Assembly (NCBI GenBank): GCA_949316235.1
Contig: OX438743.1
Coordinates: 36,239,242-36,303,241, forward strand
Origin: Oegoconia quadripuncta
Taxonomy: Eukaryota; Arthropoda; Insecta; Lepidoptera; Autostichidae
Length of the DNA: 64,000 nucleotides
Reading direction: 5' to 3'
A program made the position numbers and the translations under genes. The notes below the pieces were generated by a model that was not told the DNA's origin, searched no databases, and worked only from the letters and a program-made list of their open reading frames with translations. Shown one piece after another: positions 63,126 through 64,000 of this stretch (positions within the stretch are counted from its first letter, which is position 1; every line of letters begins with the position of its first letter).

Positions 63126-64000
63126 TTTTATTTTTATTTTATTACATTAAATGAGTAGGACGCTGTACCTCTTCCAGTCTTTCTTCCAGTAGATGACTCT
63201 CGGCGGCAGGCAAAATGCATTCATATAGAGTGTTTAATTACAACATGTCTATATCACTAAACGAAACGAAAGCAATATTTGCAAAGATTGTATTTACGGT
63301 ATATGGATTTATAATTTAAAACATGTATTTATAATTTAAAACTGCTGAGTGTAGGTGGCCTTCCATAATACAACCACCAATTTCATATAAAACCGCTATA
63401 AAATTAAGTAAGTTTTCTCTAACCAAAGGTTGTCTGGTATAAATCGCTTAATAGCGATAAGACTGGTTGTACAATTTTTTAAGCTATATTTATGAAGTGT
63501 ATTCTTAACTTTTTGGGCATCAAAGTGTACTTGATTCATTTATGTAGTAATTAATGCTTTCCTTATTACCTATACACCATGACTTCGATTTGTTTATTGC
63601 CATTTTCACCGCACTGACACAGGTACGGAGTGTATCGCCGTGTCTCTAGGTCGCGAGCCGCTCGCTGGCTTTGATGGCCGCGATATTAAATGTTCTCGTG
63701 TGTTTCGAGATCTTACTATGCTCATACTTTTGATTTTTCCTACTAAATCGATTCTACTAGGAGCTAATATGAAGAGGGCTTCGGCTAAAAAACCGACGAA
63801 AATTCACAATATTGGTCCATTCGATTTTTTACCAACAATGTTACTAAATAATTTTCAGCTGGTTTAGCAATAGAAGGACTCTTGCTAGTGATATAACATT
63901 ATCTGACTTAAAAAAAACGGGGACGTTCTCAATTTGGCCGTTTGTAGGTTTTAAAAAAGCACTCAAACTAAAAGTAAACAATTACGAATACTTTTAATAA
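63126..64000. other. No gene seen
   Basis: Only the LINE 3' end at 63421-63520 is recognised. A 75-codon plus-strand frame at 63640-63867 has no known domain. Confidence 0.5.
63421..63520 (+). mobile_element. LINE 3' end, third copy
   Basis: AACCAAAGGTTGTCTGGTAT, AATCGCTTAATAGCGATAAG and GTTGTACAA match the start of the 35-kb copy (with a CGATAAG core). It fades out before the AATAAA signal. Confidence 0.45.

Noticed and set aside
1..64000. CRISPR arrays, prokaryotic operons, phage or plasmid modules
   Set aside because: No regularly spaced repeats, ribosome-binding sites or packed genes; density, repeats and composition are those of an insect genome.

Overview
The window reads as a stretch of insect nuclear genome, most likely from a moth or butterfly. 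It is AT-rich and almost gene-free. It is filled with short interspersed repeats of kinds typical of Lepidoptera: Helitron-like elements with TC...CTAG ends, tRNA-like SINEs, fragments of RTE-, CR1/Jockey- and R1-type LINEs, and small inverted-repeat elements. I see no operons, CRISPR arrays, rRNA genes or convincing tRNA genes. Family names are by recognition only; no database search was possible.

Only three long reading frames look real. (1) 13778-14839 (-) is an apparently intact mariner/Tc1-type transposase inside a complete transposon (13432-15551) with TA target duplications and 268-bp inverted terminal repeats that differ at only three positions. (2) 39651-41876 (-) is the open reverse-transcriptase half of a 5'-truncated CR1/Jockey-like LINE, inserted in the middle of a SINE. 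(3) 51629-52393 (-) is the one clear host gene: a single-exon short-chain dehydrogenase/reductase of 254 residues with a plausible initiator upstream.

Layout: 1-13.4 kb holds SINEs, Helitron-like pieces, a long CA/CG microsatellite (2.46-2.59 kb) and a 19-bp-stem hairpin (8.58 kb). 13.4-15.6 kb is the intact DNA transposon. 16-25 kb has LINE 3' ends, a fold-back element (21 kb), a GC-rich retroposon with a perfect 13-bp target duplication (23.05-23.44 kb) and a LINE C-terminal coding remnant (24.9 kb). 28.2-30 kb carries a large inverted duplication of a SINE plus an RTE fragment. 32.6-33.3 kb has an RTE pseudogene and a fold-back element. 35.6-35.9 kb is a perfect 146-bp tandem duplication. 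37.2-37.8 kb is a 5S-rRNA-like SINE interrupted by a small inverted-repeat element. 39.3-42.1 kb is the LINE-in-SINE nest. 43.1-43.6 kb is an inverted-repeat element between 38-bp direct repeats. 45.1-45.5 kb is a SINE split by an internally inverted (twin-primed) RTE insertion with an 11-bp target duplication. 46.7-47.0 kb is a hAT-like MITE with an 8-bp target duplication. 51.6-52.6 kb is the SDR gene. 53-64 kb is mostly repeats and unrecognised sequence, with a candidate TATA promoter near 61.7 kb.

The elements do not form a pathway. What the window shows is a layered record of transposition: SINEs are the usual targets, and at least six nested insertions can be ordered in time. I found no evidence of a new gene system. 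The most unusual items are the long-TIR transposon carrying RNA polymerase III B-box-like sequence, the 5S-derived SINE family, the twin-primed insertion and the inverted duplication.
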